A stretch of 64,000 nt of DNA from Tritrichomonas musculus (lineage: Eukaryota > Parabasalia > Tritrichomonadida > Tritrichomonadidae). This document shows positions 8,571 to 17,357 of this stretch, one piece after another (within the stretch, counting starts at the first letter, position 1; every line of letters starts with the position of its first letter). A program made the position numbers and the translations under genes. Where the stretch lies: the NCBI GenBank assembly GCA_039105265.1, contig JAPFFF010000044.1, positions 1 through 64,000 of the forward strand, written 5' to 3'. The notes under the pieces were generated by a model that was not told where the DNA came from, did no database searches, and worked only from the letters and a program-made list of their open reading frames with translations.

Positions 8571-11500
8571 TTAATGATTCTCAATGAAATAATCCTTTGC
8601 AGTGAAACCATTGACATAAGGACAACAACAATGATTTGATAATACCAACATTTTTGAATGTGCTGCTGTTAAAGCATTTTTGATTACAGTTATTTTACTC
8701 ATCAGTTGTGAATTCATTTGAAGGTTTATATTTTTGCCTTTCATTATTGATTGCTTATCAATGACATTTTTGTAATCACTTGATTTGATGTTGTTCTTCT
8801 TCAATGAAACACCTTTGAGCTTTAATGAAATTGTTTTGTCATCTGACCAAATCGTATAACATTTAGCACACAAAGCAACTTGATTTGCTCCAAACTTTTC
8901 TACACAGCATCCGAGTATCTTTTTCTCATCATATACATCATTGATTGCAGGGTTTGGCATAAAGCTATAAATGTGTTTATCATAAAATGATTTGTCTTTG
9001 ATGACGTAATCAAACAACTGGTCAATCGGTTTATTCATATCACCAGCTATAGACATGTAAAGGCTGTCTGTATCGACCGAGTTGAAATGAATTTTATTCA
9101 TGTCAATGCATTTGTAAAGAAAGTCATAAAGGAAAGTCAAATACCAATATTTCGCATTGTCTAATGTCCAAAATGATTCCTGAAGACATGTAGTGCATTT
9201 GAATGAATGAGGTTGTGATTGTATCAAATAACAATCATTTGACAATTTACATCCATTGCGATAAGTATCGGATGCAATCAATTGAAAGGCTTTATTTTTA
9301 TCAACAATTCTGACTTTGTTGAAGTTCTCTGAATTCATACCGTCATATCCGTAAGATCCGTTCATACTAATCTTGTAAAACTTTTCGTTCCCGTGTGCCT
9401 TTCCTGACAATATATCTTGACGCTTCTTCATAAACTCACAAACAAATTGATTGAATCCGTCATGAGCTTCATATAAACTTAAGCTCTTAATGTCATCAAC
9501 AATAAGTCCGTGGTCGATTAAAAACCATAAAAGGTAATTCGAGAACGTCATAAATGTTCCGCATGTATCAAGCAACATTGTCAGCTTTCTTGTTTCTTTA
9601 TCGGCTGAATTCAGTTTATTGTCTTTCATATATTTGTACATATAGCTTCCAATCGTTTGCTCATCATTCATTATATTGATATTTCTAAACACAGGAGGGA
9701 AATTAATCAAATCGTTGATTTTATTCTTTGGACATCTCAATTTGACTTCAGCTTTGAATATAAACTCAGGGTTTGCATCAAATCGCTTCTTTGATTGAAT
9801 GATATTCATTGCAGTATTAAGAACCTTTTCATTCTTGTTTCCTTGTTCATCATAAACATCAAATCGTTTTATAAATGAACCAGGCATGTACATGATTCCT
9901 CCGTGATAAGGATTGAATGAATGTTTTACTGAACTGAATGATGAGGGATACAATGAATTGAAATCAATACCAGCAACGTGTGAAACTATGTTTGAAGTGT
10001 CATAGCTAATGATTCTGTCATTAACGGCATCATATTTGAGTTTATTGATTAATGTTTGACCTCTAATGTTCACTCGATGAAGTACATTTGATAATCCTCC
10101 CGTTATGTTCTCTCTCAAATTGTAGTATTCTTTTTCATCAGTTATGAGTGTTGGCAGGTGATGGAGCTTGCAGAATTTCTTCAATTGTATTTTGGTTCTT
10201 GTTATCTTGTCATCATCACGTTGTCTCAAACGATTACATTCAGCACAAGCAAGTAAACAGTTATCAATCTGATGTCCTTTGTTGTTATCTATTCTGTCAA
10301 GTGTCGGTTTGTTGTTGTAAGTAAAGTGTTCACCACATAAATGACATTTACCTGTTTCATTTGATTCATACAATTTCATGAATGCTTCGAAATCCTTTTC
10401 ACTAACACATTTTGAAATATCTCGTTGATTTTGGTTCGTTTGAAGCGATGAATCGCCTTTTTGTGAGCAAAAATTATGTTTCATGTCTTGCTTTCGATAA
10501 TTATCACATTTATTTAACCACCATTTCATTGTTGGTTTGAATGTATTTGATTTGTTGATGATTTCATAGTCGTTCTTCGGGTTGAAATCTTTGTAAGCAA
10601 GAGCATATTTGATACATGAAGCATTCTTTGATAACGAAAGATTGCTAATCAAATCAACTTTATATTCAGCATTCATTTGAATAAGGTTGTCAATAGGATT
10701 AATCATCATTTCAACATCATTGTCATTGTATGATAACAAGTAATCCCAACGTGTTGCAAACCTCTTTGAATCAATCAAATACTCTTCATAATCAGCTTTT
10801 GTTAATGGATTCTTTTGATTGAGATAACTGTAAAAGTCTTCATATTTGAATGGTTCACTCTTTGATAACACTTCATTATAATTTTCATTGTTGATTGCTT
10901 CATAAGGAAATACACCTTTCGAACTGTTAGATATACCGCCAAAATCGATTCCAAACTGTTTGAGTGTTCCTCCAGCAACAAATGCTTGTGCGTCAATGAA
11001 TCGTAATCGAATAGGATACTTTGATGATTTCAATATAAATTGTTTCAATGATGTAGCTGTTCCAATCATTCCGCTATCGATAGACCAATGATTTTTAATC
11101 AATTGCTCTTTGAATAAGTTTGAATCAAATCGTGATGAATTAAAACCGAATACTGTTATTGTTTTCAATGATGTATCTATTTTATTGAGTTCATCTTCTG
11201 ATTTATCTTTAATGAATGATTTTAAATGATTCAATTTATCAACATACACATCACAGCCAACAACAAATAACCAGTCAATCCATTTGGCAATGAATTCATT
11301 TGTTCTTATATCAAAGTTCTTTGTTATCAAACCTTTATCAAGTTTCACACATGATGAAACACTCAAAGGAATCAATCGAGAATTGATAACTGATTTATCA
11401 CTAACTTTCTTTTCAATCTTTTGCTCCATTGTTTCAAAATCATAAGTGATATAATGAATTGTTGGCTTCCATTCAAGTTCATATGAAAGACAATACAAAT

Positions 11501-13133
11501 AAACAGGATTGTTTAAAATGTGTGGACAATATGGCAAAGCTTCTCGTGAAGGTATGAAATCCTTTTTGAATTTGCCATCACATTTATCTACATGTCTGTT
11601 GAATCTGTCAATATTGTTATTTCCTTTGTGAATGTATGAACCACAATGAGGACATATATGAATGTTTGTTAATGCTTCAGCATCAATGATGTACATGATA
11701 TGAAGTATCTTATCTTTTGAATACAACAGAGCTGAAAATGTTTTGTTTGATTCATCAGTGTTGTGCCATTGGTCTTGAATATCATAAATATGTTTCTCTT
11801 TGTCATATTCATAGATGTTGACATTGATGTTATGATTCTTGGCTGATTCTTTCATTTCTTCAATCGTGATTCCTTTGAATGTGTTGATGAATTGATTTGC
11901 TGCTTTTGAAGGTTTTGTTGAATAAGTTATTCCGTGTTCTTCACATAATATTTTCTTTGCTGCTGCTGTTCTGTTGGAGATTTTAAATGTTCGTGTTTCA
12001 ATAAGTTGCTTATTCAAACAGCAAGCAAGGAAACGATACCAACATAAACAATCATCAACGTTATCCATAATGATATATTTATTTTTAATGAACTCTTCTG
12101 GTAATCCATCAATCTTACCTGTTATCTTAACGACACGAGAGATTGTAAATGAAACAGACCAAACGATACACAATTTGATGTTTGAAGCAGTGGTTTCATA
12201 TTCATGAATCTTTGATTCAATATACAGTTTAACTTTATCAATATCTTTATTCTCTCTAACGATTATCGGTACTGATGATTTATAATTCTTCCATTTGATT
12301 TCACTTGCTTCATATGTATATCTTTCGTTTTCATTCTTTGGTGGTATCTCAAATATACCAGTCAATTGAAAATATATTTTGAACGGTTTCACTTCTTGTT
12401 TAAATACTGTTTCAGTCAAATATTCATTGATGTCTTCAATTGATGAAACTCCGTTCTTGTAATATATTTTTATCGGTTCTTTACTGTTTTCATCTAATCG
12501 TTCAACCTTTTCATTATCATTTGGGAATTGGTCAATGAAATGACTGCATGCTTCAACTGCTTCATCAAAGTTCTCAGGTTCATTGATTATGAAATATGAG
12601 TCATGTTTTGAATGAACACCTTTATAGCCAAACTTTTTGAGGTATTCAATTAATTCAGCATTTTCATTGTTGAATCGAATGTCTTCATATCGTTGAGGTT
12701 GTTTGTTTGTCTTTGGCGGTAATGGTCTCAATAATATATTTTCAGATTTAATTAATTGAAGGGCTTTGTTGAGTGCATCATGAGCTATTTTAATGTTGTT
12801 CTCGATTTGTTTTTGTTTTAGTTGTTGTTCATCATTTTGTTCTTCTTCTTCAAATTGTTCCTCTTCCTCCTCTTCTTCTTGTTCTTCTGCTTCTCTTTTC
12901 ATTCTATTGACGAAAGCTAATATTGTTGTATCATTGATTCTATTACCTTCATGTTCTCTAAAACCGAATGAAGTTAGATAATTTTCTAAAATGTTTTTGA
13001 AATGTTTAACATCATAATCAGAAGGTTTAGATGTTGATAAGCGAGGTTTTAATTGAAGTTCATTATTGATATACCTGATTTGTTCAATAACAAATGATTT
13101 GGTATCTTTTTGATAGTAATAACGCGAACTCAT
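8571..13133 (-). CDS. protein-primed DNA polymerase B (Maverick pPolB) with internal HNH domain
   Basis: The protein has 1520 residues and is the replicative polymerase that copies the element by protein priming. An acidic run of E residues lies near 90. A Cys-rich segment near 354 (DDCLCWYRFLACCL) and a C2HC-like finger near 490 (ICPHCGSYI to RHVDKC) precede the catalytic part. Proofreading exonuclease motifs are visible: YDFETME (about 562), FNSSRFDSNLF (about 662) and YNDNDVE (about 802). Polymerase motifs follow: A, DFNSLYPSS (about 1056); B, KISMNGSYGYDG (about 1250); C, VDTDSLYMS (about 1353); then LKLKGVSLKK. Between Exo III and motif A lies an extra domain, CHLCGEHF to CAECNR (about 925-965), with an LDRID/H/N centre: a zinc-containing HNH nuclease fold. 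All catalytic residues seen are intact, so the gene is probably functional. Confidence 0.93.
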   Translation of the reverse strand: MSSRYYYQKDTKSFVIEQIRYINNELQLKPRLSTSKPSDYDVKHFKNILENYLTSFGFREHEGNRINDTTILAFVNRMKREAEEQEEEEEEEQFEEEEQNDEQQLKQKQIENNIKIAHDALNKALQLIKSENILLRPLPPKTNKQPQRYEDIRFNNENAELIEYLKKFGYKGVHSKHDSYFIINEPENFDEAVEACSHFIDQFPNDNEKVERLDENSKEPIKIYYKNGVSSIEDINEYLTETVFKQEVKPFKIYFQLTGIFEIPPKNENERYTYEASEIKWKNYKSSVPIIVRENKDIDKVKLYIESKIHEYETTASNIKLCIVWSVSFTISRVVKITGKIDGLPEEFIKNKYIIMDNVDDCLCWYRFLACCLNKQLIETRTFKISNRTAAAKKILCEEHGITYSTKPSKAANQFINTFKGITIEEMKESAKNHNINVNIYEYDKEKHIYDIQDQWHNTDESNKTFSALLYSKDKILHIMYIIDAEALTNIHICPHCGSYIHKGNNNIDRFNRHVDKCDGKFKKDFIPSREALPYCPHILNNPVYLYCLSYELEWKPTIHYITYDFETMEQKIEKKVSDKSVINSRLIPLSVSSCVKLDKGLITKNFDIRTNEFIAKWIDWLFVVGCDVYVDKLNHLKSFIKDKSEDELNKIDTSLKTITVFGFNSSRFDSNLFKEQLIKNHWSIDSGMIGTATSLKQFILKSSKYPIRLRFIDAQAFVAGGTLKQFGIDFGGISNSSKGVFPYEAINNENYNEVLSKSEPFKYEDFYSYLNQKNPLTKADYEEYLIDSKRFATRWDYLLSYNDNDVEMMINPIDNLIQMNAEYKVDLISNLSLSKNASCIKYALAYKDFNPKNDYEIINKSNTFKPTMKWWLNKCDNYRKQDMKHNFCSQKGDSSLQTNQNQRDISKCVSEKDFEAFMKLYESNETGKCHLCGEHFTYNNKPTLDRIDNNKGHQIDNCLLACAECNRLRQRDDDKITRTKIQLKKFCKLHHLPTLITDEKEYYNLRENITGGLSNVLHRVNIRGQTLINKLKYDAVNDRIISYDTSNIVSHVAGIDFNSLYPSSFSSVKHSFNPYHGGIMYMPGSFIKRFDVYDEQGNKNEKVLNTAMNIIQSKKRFDANPEFIFKAEVKLRCPKNKINDLINFPPVFRNINIMNDEQTIGSYMYKYMKDNKLNSADKETRKLTMLLDTCGTFMTFSNYLLWFLIDHGLIVDDIKSLSLYEAHDGFNQFVCEFMKKRQDILSGKAHGNEKFYKISMNGSYGYDGMNSENFNKVRIVDKNKAFQLIASDTYRNGCKLSNDCYLIQSQPHSFKCTTCLQESFWTLDNAKYWYLTFLYDFLYKCIDMNKIHFNSVDTDSLYMSIAGDMNKPIDQLFDYVIKDKSFYDKHIYSFMPNPAINDVYDEKKILGCCVEKFGANQVALCAKCYTIWSDDKTISLKLKGVSLKKNNIKSSDYKNVIDKQSIMKGKNINLQMNSQLMSKITVIKNALTAAHSKMLVLSNHCCCPYVNGFTAKDYFIENH

Positions 13134-13225
13134 TTATGATATTATTAAAAAATCAAATTATTTGAAATTTGAAAAAATGTTAAATCAAAAAATAAAAAAT
13201 ATTTCGAGTTTTTTATTTCATTGAA

Positions 13226-13576
13226 ATGTCTGAGTTAAGAGAAATAATAAAACACATTGAAGAAATACATAAATTACTTTTGATATTAGAATCAAAACAA
13301 GAAGTAAGTGAAGAAGAAGAAACAAATGAAGAAGCAAATACAGAAGCAAACCATAAAAGAACGCGTTCAATATTCAATTCATCAAAGTTCTTGAACAAGG
13401 ATGAACGTGAAAAAGTTATACAATTTTTGGATGATAAAGTAATGAATGATATAAATAAGTTGCCAGGACATAAAAGGTGTTCATATACACAAAACTTATT
13501 GAAGGAAAAATTGAAGTTAAATGTATCATCATATATGATTAATAGATTATTGGCATTTAAGAACAACAAAGAATAA
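13226..13576 (+). CDS. small Maverick protein, helical, possible DNA-binding
   Basis: The protein has 116 residues and no recognised family. A predicted coiled N-terminal helix (ELREIIKHIEEIHKLL) is followed by an acidic linker rich in E and N. The C-terminal 55 residues are helical and basic (DEREKVIQFLDDKV, YTQNLLKEKLKLNVSSYMIN), which could be a small helix-turn-helix. The ATG follows a TCATTG initiator-like sequence by about five bases. The gene diverges from the polymerase across 92 bp, so it may be an early regulatory gene, but this is inference. Confidence 0.6.
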   Translation: MSELREIIKHIEEIHKLLLILESKQEVSEEEETNEEANTEANHKRTRSIFNSSKFLNKDEREKVIQFLDDKVMNDINKLPGHKRCSYTQNLLKEKLKLNVSSYMINRLLAFKNNKE

Positions 13577-13614
13577 AAATATCATTTAATTAATTTGTTT
13601 ATTTTTGGTTTAAA

Positions 13615-13860
13615 ATGAATAGTGCAATTAAAGGTTTGAGTTGTGATACATCAGCTTTACACGCTCAGTTTCGAATAGTTAAAGACAAGATATTCAATGA
13701 ATGTATGAATTCTGAAGATGATGCATTAAACGGAAAGTTTGATAAGATGATTCACATATTGTCGATATATAAACAACTATTTAATGATATTGAATCGATT
13801 AAAATACAATTAAGAGCTATTGATGAACGTATCAAATCAGCTGAACAAATGACTTTGTAA
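13615..13860 (+). CDS. small helical Maverick protein, unknown function
   Basis: The protein has 81 residues, nearly all predicted helix with heptad-like spacing of L, I and F (FDKMIHILSIYKQLFNDIESIKIQLRAIDERIKSAE read in pieces). It has no membrane segment and no known family. It lies 38 nt after the previous small ORF on the same strand and 54 nt before the next, in a run of small genes ahead of the ATPase. It may be a small oligomerising or scaffold protein. Codon composition matches its neighbours, which supports real coding. Confidence 0.55.
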   Translation: MNSAIKGLSCDTSALHAQFRIVKDKIFNECMNSEDDALNGKFDKMIHILSIYKQLFNDIESIKIQLRAIDERIKSAEQMTL

Positions 13861-13914
13861 ATGAATCATTGAATGACTCATCATTAATGTTGTTTTATTT
13901 TTATTCAAACATTC

Positions 13915-14490
13915 ATGGCATTATCAAAAGCTCGTATATTAAGTAGCGAGAACGATGCATCTGTCAAAGCAGAGCAGAACACAAACATTAATATAAACAT
14001 CAAACCAAAGCAACCACAACCAGTTGAATATCCATCAGTTCAACCATTACCACAATCATCTCAAGCCACAAATTTTACTATACCTCAGATGAGTGGAGTA
14101 TATCAATCACAGCATCCAACAAACAACGTTTCCCTAGAAAGAGGTATCAGTGATATTGGAGCTGATATAACAGAACTTGAAACCAAAAACAAATTCCTTG
14201 AGATATTATTATCCATCTATGAAACCAATCCAATAAAAGTCAATGATTTATTGATTTGTCATTCAAATACATTAATGGAACTCATCAAATTACTAACACA
14301 AGCAGATAAAGTTGAATTGATTGTCAATGATGATTGTGCGTGTAATGGTTGCGTTTCTCGTTCCAAATATCTTTTAATTGATAGGATATTGGTGTACAAA
14401 AATAATGAATCAAATGACTTGAAATACAAATATAATAGCATTTATACCGAACTCATTAGACACAACATTTCATTAAAAACATGTATTTAA
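13915..14490 (+). CDS. Maverick protein of unknown function with Pro/Gln-rich N-terminus
   Basis: The protein has 191 residues. Residues 1-80 are rich in N, P, Q and S and probably disordered. Residues 85-191 are helical, with a DDCACNGC segment near 140-147 that holds three cysteines in eight residues and could bind a metal. No family is recognised. The gene lies in a same-strand series leading to the packaging ATPase with short gaps, so co-expression is likely. Coding status is supported by length, by codon use like its neighbours and by the lack of a longer competing ORF. Confidence 0.6.
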   Translation: MALSKARILSSENDASVKAEQNTNININIKPKQPQPVEYPSVQPLPQSSQATNFTIPQMSGVYQSQHPTNNVSLERGISDIGADITELETKNKFLEILLSIYETNPIKVNDLLICHSNTLMELIKLLTQADKVELIVNDDCACNGCVSRSKYLLIDRILVYKNNESNDLKYKYNSIYTELIRHNISLKTCI

Positions 14491-14500
14491 AAACTAATAA

Positions 14501-14632
14501 ATGATATATGAAATATTAGTTGTTTCATTATTAACAGGTTTATTTTTAGTGAAGATTGTTGAAGTATCTTTAATGATGCCTGACAAAGAACCAGAACTCA
14601 GTGAAGAGATAAGAACAAAAATGTATTCATGA
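14501..14632 (+). CDS. 43-residue single-span membrane miniprotein
   Basis: This short ORF lies between the 191-residue ORF and the ATPase. It begins MIYEILVVSLLTGLFLVKIV, one continuous hydrophobic stretch of about 20 residues that would span a membrane. A polar, acidic tail follows (MMPDKEPELSEEI). It starts 11 nt after the preceding stop and ends 24 nt before the ATPase ATG on the same strand, a spacing like that of the other genes here. Short hydrophobic proteins are common in membrane-containing viruses of related lineages. It is a candidate only, because an ORF of this size can arise by chance. Confidence 0.45.
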   Translation: MIYEILVVSLLTGLFLVKIVEVSLMMPDKEPELSEEIRTKMYS

Positions 14633-14656
14633 AGAGCTTTAACGAAAACTAAAGAA

Positions 14657-15601
14657 ATGAAAGGTTTCATGAAACCCACTCAGTTTAATTACAAAGAGAT
14701 TTTATTCTCTAGTGGTTCTGATTATGATGATGACCAAATGAGTTTTGCATTTGAATATGAATCATTCAAGCCAACTGTTAATGAAACAACATTTAATATT
14801 GATGATGAGATGAATAAAGCATATCAACGCAATGAATCAAAAATAAAGAATGAATCAATCAGACCAATCGCAAACGGTATTTATTCATATTACAATTCAT
14901 TGAACATACTCGTTGGTCAGCAAGGTAAAGGAAAGAGTCATATAATGCTACGAGATGTTATTCAAATGTCTCGAATGAAGAACGCTGGCTTTCATTTAAT
15001 TGTTTATGTATCACGAAACGGAACAATCAATGATGCAACATTCGAAAGCCAACGCGAATTGATACAGCTACCAATAAAAACTGTTGCTGACAGCAATGCT
15101 GAAGAATATCTTAAACAGCTTGATTTATATAAAGAATTGTATAACAAATATTCATCAACACCAAAAATAGTAATCGAAGGGACGGAGTCCCCTTTTGCGA
15201 AGCAAAATGAAAAGAAGTTAAACGATATGTTTGAGTTTCTTCATATCAATAAACTAGGTCAACCAAATAAACCACTAAATACTATCATTCTTTGTGAAGA
15301 CTTCTTGAAATCGAAACTAATTAAATCATCCTATTTTATCAATACCATCAGTCAGCTTCGACATAAGAATCTAATCATATTCGTTAACATCCAGTTCTTC
15401 AAAGCTTTAACAACAGAATGGAAAAATAATGCAACATCATTCTTCATCTTTAGTGGTTATTCACGACAGAAACTCGGCTACATATATCAACAAGTTCCAT
15501 TTCCAATAGATTTCGAAGAGCTATGGAATCGATACAGAACAATGAAAGCACATCAATTCGTTTTAATCAATGTTCGAACTAATAACCTTTCATTCATCTA
15601 A
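14657..15601 (+). CDS. Maverick genome-packaging ATPase (A32/FtsK-HerA type)
   Basis: The protein has 314 residues. A Walker A loop GQQGKGKS (87-94) follows the strand SLNILV. Walker B is TIILCED (about 209-215) preceded by hydrophobic residues. A sensor-like segment LIIFVNIQFF and an Arg-containing region (GYSRQKLGY) follow. This order and the size match the HerA/FtsK-superfamily ATPases that pump DNA into capsids in Mavericks, virophages and poxvirus-like lineages. The first 70 residues are acidic and family-specific. Three of its last codons overlap the convergent 154-residue ORF. Presence of this gene implies the element encodes or once encoded particles, although the capsid gene itself was not identified. 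Confidence 0.88.
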   Translation: MKGFMKPTQFNYKEILFSSGSDYDDDQMSFAFEYESFKPTVNETTFNIDDEMNKAYQRNESKIKNESIRPIANGIYSYYNSLNILVGQQGKGKSHIMLRDVIQMSRMKNAGFHLIVYVSRNGTINDATFESQRELIQLPIKTVADSNAEEYLKQLDLYKELYNKYSSTPKIVIEGTESPFAKQNEKKLNDMFEFLHINKLGQPNKPLNTIILCEDFLKSKLIKSSYFINTISQLRHKNLIIFVNIQFFKALTTEWKNNATSFFIFSGYSRQKLGYIYQQVPFPIDFEELWNRYRTMKAHQFVLINVRTNNLSFI

Positions 15602-16054
15602 TACAATTTGTTGTTGAACACCAACAAACAGCTGTGGTGTATTGATATTATATTTTTGTCTCATTTGTTCAATCAATTCCTTTGTTTTCTTATCTGTTGC
15701 TTTCCTTATGCTGTAATTATAATACTTATATTCTTTGAATGATTGTTCTTCACTTGAACCTTCAACGAAGAATTCAATGGATGTTGTTGATATTCTTCTT
15801 CTAACATTTGATGTAAGTGTTATGTATTCAAGACCGAGTTCAACAATCTTATCATGATAGAATCGTTTGAATTCATTCTCTTTGTTCTTCAATGATATGT
15901 ACATCACTTTAGCTTTATATGTAGCCTTTCCACTTGGTATTGGATATCTATCACACAATATTGAGAAATCACATTGTTTAAACTTCTCTGTTTCATCCAG
16001 CATATCAATCAATGAATTGATGTAATCATAAACCTTTGGTGTTGACATTTTCAT
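15590..16054 (-). CDS. Maverick-encoded protein of unknown function
   Basis: The protein has 154 residues, of mixed alpha/beta composition, with an RRRISTTSIEFF segment near the middle and a K/E-rich helical C-terminus. No family is recognised. It is the last gene before the terminal minisatellites and is transcribed inward from the element end. Its 3' end overlaps the ATPase 3' end by 12 nt in the opposite direction. The start could be either of two Met codons two residues apart (MKMSTPK); the downstream one is equally plausible. Confidence 0.6.
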   Translation of the reverse strand: MKMSTPKVYDYINSLIDMLDETEKFKQCDFSILCDRYPIPSGKATYKAKVMYISLKNKENEFKRFYHDKIVELGLEYITLTSNVRRRISTTSIEFFVEGSSEEQSFKEYKYYNYSIRKATDKKTKELIEQMRQKYNINTPQLFVGVQQQIVLDE

Positions 16055-16097
16055 TTAATTAAAAATAAAAATAAATTTAATGATATGTATCATATGA

Positions 16098-16325
16098 AAC
16101 AATTAGTATCACATGAGGAAATAGGTATCACATGAGATAAAAGGTATCACATGAGGAAAAAGGTCTTATGAGGAAAAAGGTAGCTTATGAGGAAAAAGGT
16201 AGCTTATGAGGAAAAAGGTAGCTTATGAGGAAAAAGGTAGCTTATGAGGAAAAAGGTAGCTTATGAGGAAAAAGGTAGCTTATGAGGAAAAAGGTATCAC
16301 ACTAAATAAAAGGTATCACATGAGT
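16098..16325 (+). repeat. 19-bp minisatellite, Maverick terminal region, part 1
   Basis: Tandem copies of a unit of the type AGGTAGCTTATGAGGAAAA run with a 19-bp period. The central six copies (about 16,180-16,295) are perfect or nearly so. The flanking copies are degenerate and read GGTATCACATGAGGAAA. The array lies directly inside the element end, where long terminal inverted repeats are expected in Mavericks; trichomonad Mavericks are known to carry repeats in these ends. Recent slippage is implied by the homogeneous centre. Confidence 0.85.
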
Positions 16326-16912
16326 CATCAACAAGATATTCAACAATAACAACAAGATTTTCAACAACAACATGGTTCTTCAACAACAAGATTTTTCAAC
16401 AACAACATGGTTCTTCAACAACAAGATTTTTCAACAACAACATGGTTCTTCAACAACAAGATTTTTCAACAACAACATGGTTCTTCAACAACAACAAGAT
16501 TTTTCAACAACAACAACAAGATTTTTCAACAACAACAACAAGGTTTTTCAACAACAACAAGGTTCTTCAACAACAACAACAAGATTTTTCAACAACAACA
16601 TGGTTCTTCAACAACAACAAGGTTCAACAACAACAAGATTTTTCAACAACAACAAGGTTTTTCAACAACAACATGGTTCTTCAACAACAACATGGTTCTT
16701 CAACAACAACATGGTTCTTCAACAACAAGATTTTTCAACAACAACATGGTTCTTCAACAACAACATGGTTCTTCAACAACAACAAGGTTTTTCAACAACA
16801 ACAAGGTTCTTCAACAACAACATGGTTCTTCAACAACAACAAGGTTTTTCAACAACAACATTTTTCAACAACAACATGGTTCTTCAACAACAACATGGTT
16901 CTTTATAAATAA
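16326..16912 (+). repeat. TTCAACAACAACA minisatellite, Maverick terminal region, part 2
   Basis: About 590 bp consist of about 30 interspersed units of two types, one ATGGTTCTTCAACAACAAC and one AAGATTTTTCAACAACAAC, with variable numbers of CAA triplets (roughly 17-22 bp per unit). Long open frames exist in all three plus-strand frames because the array has almost no stop triplets. They are not genes. The array ends abruptly at an AT-rich stretch near 16,912, which I take as the right end of the element. Confidence 0.85.
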
Positions 16913-17357
16913 AATTTTTTTTCCTAACCAGCTAGCTTTTCAGGCGTTCGACAACGTTTCTGATGACCTTTAGCATTCTCATTGACTACCAGAACTGGCT
17001 ACGTTCCAGCTTGTCTCGATGTCGTTTCGGTCTCGCCCCGATTTCAGAATTAAATAATAATAATATTTTTTATCTTTGCTATATACAAATATTTTTTAAA
17101 AATAATTTTTTATTTTCGCAAATTCTAAAAACAATATAAAACAAGTATAAATATATTAGGAATAATAAATAAACACAAACTGCATCAGCTTGAGAATGAA
17201 TTAAATGAACTGTCTAATAAATGAACATCAATTGATGGTAATCATTAAATGAGTTCATATTATTTTTGTTCATTAGTCGTGTTGACGGCGGGCTTTAGCC
17301 TGACGGAAACCGACTGATATATACTACTAAAACAAGTTCAAAGATGTAAATTCTAAA
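16913..17357. other. intergenic, with two GC-rich islets
   Basis: Most of this stretch is AT-rich and featureless. About 16,928-17,045 and about 17,278-17,322 are strikingly GC-rich compared with surroundings (for example GTTGACGGCGGGCTTTAGCC). Neither contains a convincing ORF or tRNA-like fold by eye. They may be remnants of older inserted DNA at the Maverick insertion site. Confidence 0.5.

Larger units (their letters stand above)
1..16912. mobile_element. Maverick/Polinton DNA transposon, right-hand part
   Basis: The segment carries three hallmark genes of Mavericks: a retroviral-type integrase at its left edge, a protein-primed family B DNA polymerase and an A32/FtsK-like packaging ATPase. 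A fibre-like protein and small ORFs accompany them. The genes are packed with gaps of tens of bases, unlike the host region. The right end lies at the end of a dense minisatellite near position 16,912. The left end, and so the target-site duplication, is outside the window. Mavericks replicate by protein-primed synthesis and insert with their integrase; many are thought to be able to form virions. No adenovirus-type protease or double-jelly-roll capsid protein was recognised. The identification as a Maverick is firm; the exact right boundary is an estimate. Confidence 0.9.

Noticed and set aside
16098-16325. CRISPR-like array
   Set aside because: Units are contiguous tandem repeats without spacers, and the host is a eukaryote.
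16372-16973. Three overlapping plus-strand ORFs of 156-188 codons rich in Q, N, T and F
   Set aside because: They are all frames of the CAA-rich minisatellite and exist only because it lacks stop triplets.
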